A stretch of 15,410 bases of DNA, taken from positions 1 to 15,410 of the forward strand of contig WRFT01000012.1 in assembly GCA_009776385.1 (NCBI GenBank), given 5' to 3'. The DNA is from Clostridia bacterium (GTDB lineage: Bacteria > Bacillota > Clostridia > Christensenellales > Aristaeellaceae). Below are positions 14,704-15,410 of the stretch, piece by piece. The notes beneath the pieces were generated by a model that searched no databases, was not told the origin of the DNA, and saw nothing but the letters and a program-made list of their open reading frames with translations. A program made the translations under genes and the position numbers. Within the stretch, counting starts at the first letter, position 1; each line of letters opens with the position of its first letter.

Positions 14704-14746
14704 ACACTCTTCCTAATAAACTGTATCCCCTTCGTATTGCTTGTCT

Positions 14747-14775
14747 ATCATACATGTTTTGCCTATGAAAAGCAA
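14747..14775 (-). promoter_or_regulatory. Probable promoter of the GGDEF-mgsA pair
   Basis: On the minus strand, TTGCTT (14775-14770) and TATGAT (14752-14747, 5 of 6 to -10) have a 17-bp spacer. The -35 is weak (3 of 6). The -10 ends 43 bp before the GGDEF ATG. Confidence 0.5.
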
Positions 14776-14830
14776 CAAATGAGCCGTGCTTAGTTCATTC
14801 CATCACCGTAACAGCCTGCCGGCGCGGCGT

Positions 14831-14851
14831 CGATGCATGCATCGGCTAGCC
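14831..14851. repeat. Palindromes upstream of the MutS-like gene
   Basis: A perfect 14-bp palindrome CGATGCATGCATCG (14831-14844) is followed at once, sharing its last G, by GGCTAGCC (14844-14851). They lie just upstream of and touching the -35 region of the MutS-like gene promoter. This could be a regulator site; no family is recognised. Confidence 0.45.
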
Positions 14852-14875
14852 ACGCGGATAATCCTGTGATATGAT
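14847..14875 (+). promoter_or_regulatory. Extended -10 promoter of the MutS-like gene
   Basis: TGATATGAT (14867-14875) is an extended -10 element, with TAGCCA (14847-14852, 4 of 6 to -35) 17 bp before TATGAT. It is 24 bp upstream of the ATG at 14900. Confidence 0.6.
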
Positions 14876-14899
14876 TTATACGTACGAAGGGAGCCGTTT

Positions 14900-15410
14900 A
14901 TGGAACTGCTGATTATTTTGACCGCCTTGTTTTGCCTGTCCGTCGTCTATGGTTTTTTCGCGACGAATAAACAAGTTAAGGCGCGTCGTACCGAGCTTGA
15001 ACGGCAGTTCGGGCAGCCGCCGAAACAGCGCGCCGACATGGAAAGCGTCAACGCGTACTGGGTACGCTGCGCGATGAATCATCCGGACGAGTCCGCGGTG
15101 GATGACATCACATGGAACGATTTGAACATGGATGATGTTTTTCATCGGATAAACGCCTGTCAGACTTCCGTCGGCGAAGAGATGCTGTATGCCATGCTCC
15201 GGCGATGCCGCGGTGTTCCGGAGGATTGGGAAGCACATTTGAAAGCGCTTCGGCGCGATAAAGACGGGCGCTTGAACATCCAAAGCCTTTTATGTCAAAT
15301 GGGGAAAGCGCCCTACAGCGGATTAAGCACATTCTTGTCCGGCGTGACACTTGCGGAAACGCCTCATCACTATCTGCTGACCATTTTGGGGACTCTTCCG
15401 CTGCTGGCGC
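14900..15410 (+). CDS. MutS-like membrane-anchored protein, 3'-truncated
   Basis: The frame is open from ATG 14900 (AAGGGAG six nt upstream) to the right edge, giving 170 residues. It starts with a membrane segment (about residues 2-19, ELLIILTALFCLSVVYGFF) and then a soluble region with DDITWNDLNMDDVFHRINACQ and SVGEEMLYAMLRR. This block is typical of a Clostridia group of MutS-related proteins that have an N-terminal membrane anchor and a C-terminal MutS-type ATPase. The ATPase would lie beyond the window, so its Walker motifs cannot be checked here. The cellular role of this group is not firmly known; mismatch repair itself is unlikely because the DNA-binding MutS-I domain is absent at the N-terminus. 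It is divergent from the GGDEF gene. Confidence 0.8.
   Translation, partial: MELLIILTALFCLSVVYGFFATNKQVKARRTELERQFGQPPKQRADMESVNAYWVRCAMNHPDESAVDDITWNDLNMDDVFHRINACQTSVGEEMLYAMLRRCRGVPEDWEAHLKALRRDKDGRLNIQSLLCQMGKAPYSGLSTFLSGVTLAETPHHYLLTILGTLPLLA

Noticed and set aside
14876..15283. A 135-residue minus-strand open frame at the right edge.
   Set aside because: It is antisense to the MutS-like frame, which has a promoter, ribosome binding site and family motifs.

Overview
The window looks like a chromosomal segment of an anaerobic Firmicutes-type bacterium, probably Clostridia. The reasons are AGGAGG-type ribosome binding sites, an LplB/LplC-style sugar ABC transporter without its own ATPase, a MutS-like protein with an N-terminal membrane segment, and a mix of ATG and GTG starts. 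The genus cannot be read from the sequence, and no RNA gene, insertion sequence or CRISPR array was seen.

Layout. (1) Bases 1-1365, plus strand: the C-terminal part of a family GH4 alpha-galactosidase-like glycosidase whose start lies left of the window. (2) Bases 1436-11919, minus strand: a compact nine-gene catabolic operon. In transcription order it encodes a sugar-binding protein, two membrane permeases, a nucleoside-hydrolase-fold protein, an alpha/beta hydrolase, the N- and C-terminal subunits of a transketolase, a GlpK-like FGGY kinase and an L-fucose/L-arabinose-isomerase-type enzyme. (3) Bases 11920-12113: a divergent control region with two good sigma-70-type promoters and several inverted repeats. 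(4) Bases 12114-13184, plus strand: the LacI-family regulator. (5) Bases 13212-14703, minus strand: methylglyoxal synthase and, upstream of it, a PAS-like/GGDEF diguanylate cyclase. (6) Bases 14900-15410, plus strand: the start of a MutS-like membrane-anchored protein that runs off the right edge.

How the genes may work together. The transporter would import a sugar derivative. Two cytosolic hydrolases (NH-fold and alpha/beta) would remove a glycosidic or ester substituent. The free aldose would then be isomerised to a ketose, phosphorylated by the FGGY kinase and split by the two-subunit transketolase. The order isomerase, FGGY kinase, split transketolase is the same logic as the described D-apiose transketolase pathway (D-apiose, D-apulose, D-apulose 4-phosphate, then DHAP plus xylulose 5-phosphate). 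I therefore propose a branched-pentose (apiose or apioside) operon as the leading hypothesis. An ordinary pentose pathway cannot be excluded from sequence alone. The most unusual part is the pairing of this core with an NH-fold protein that lacks the canonical catalytic histidine and with a cytosolic esterase-like protein, because apiose in plants is a furanoside and is often acylated.
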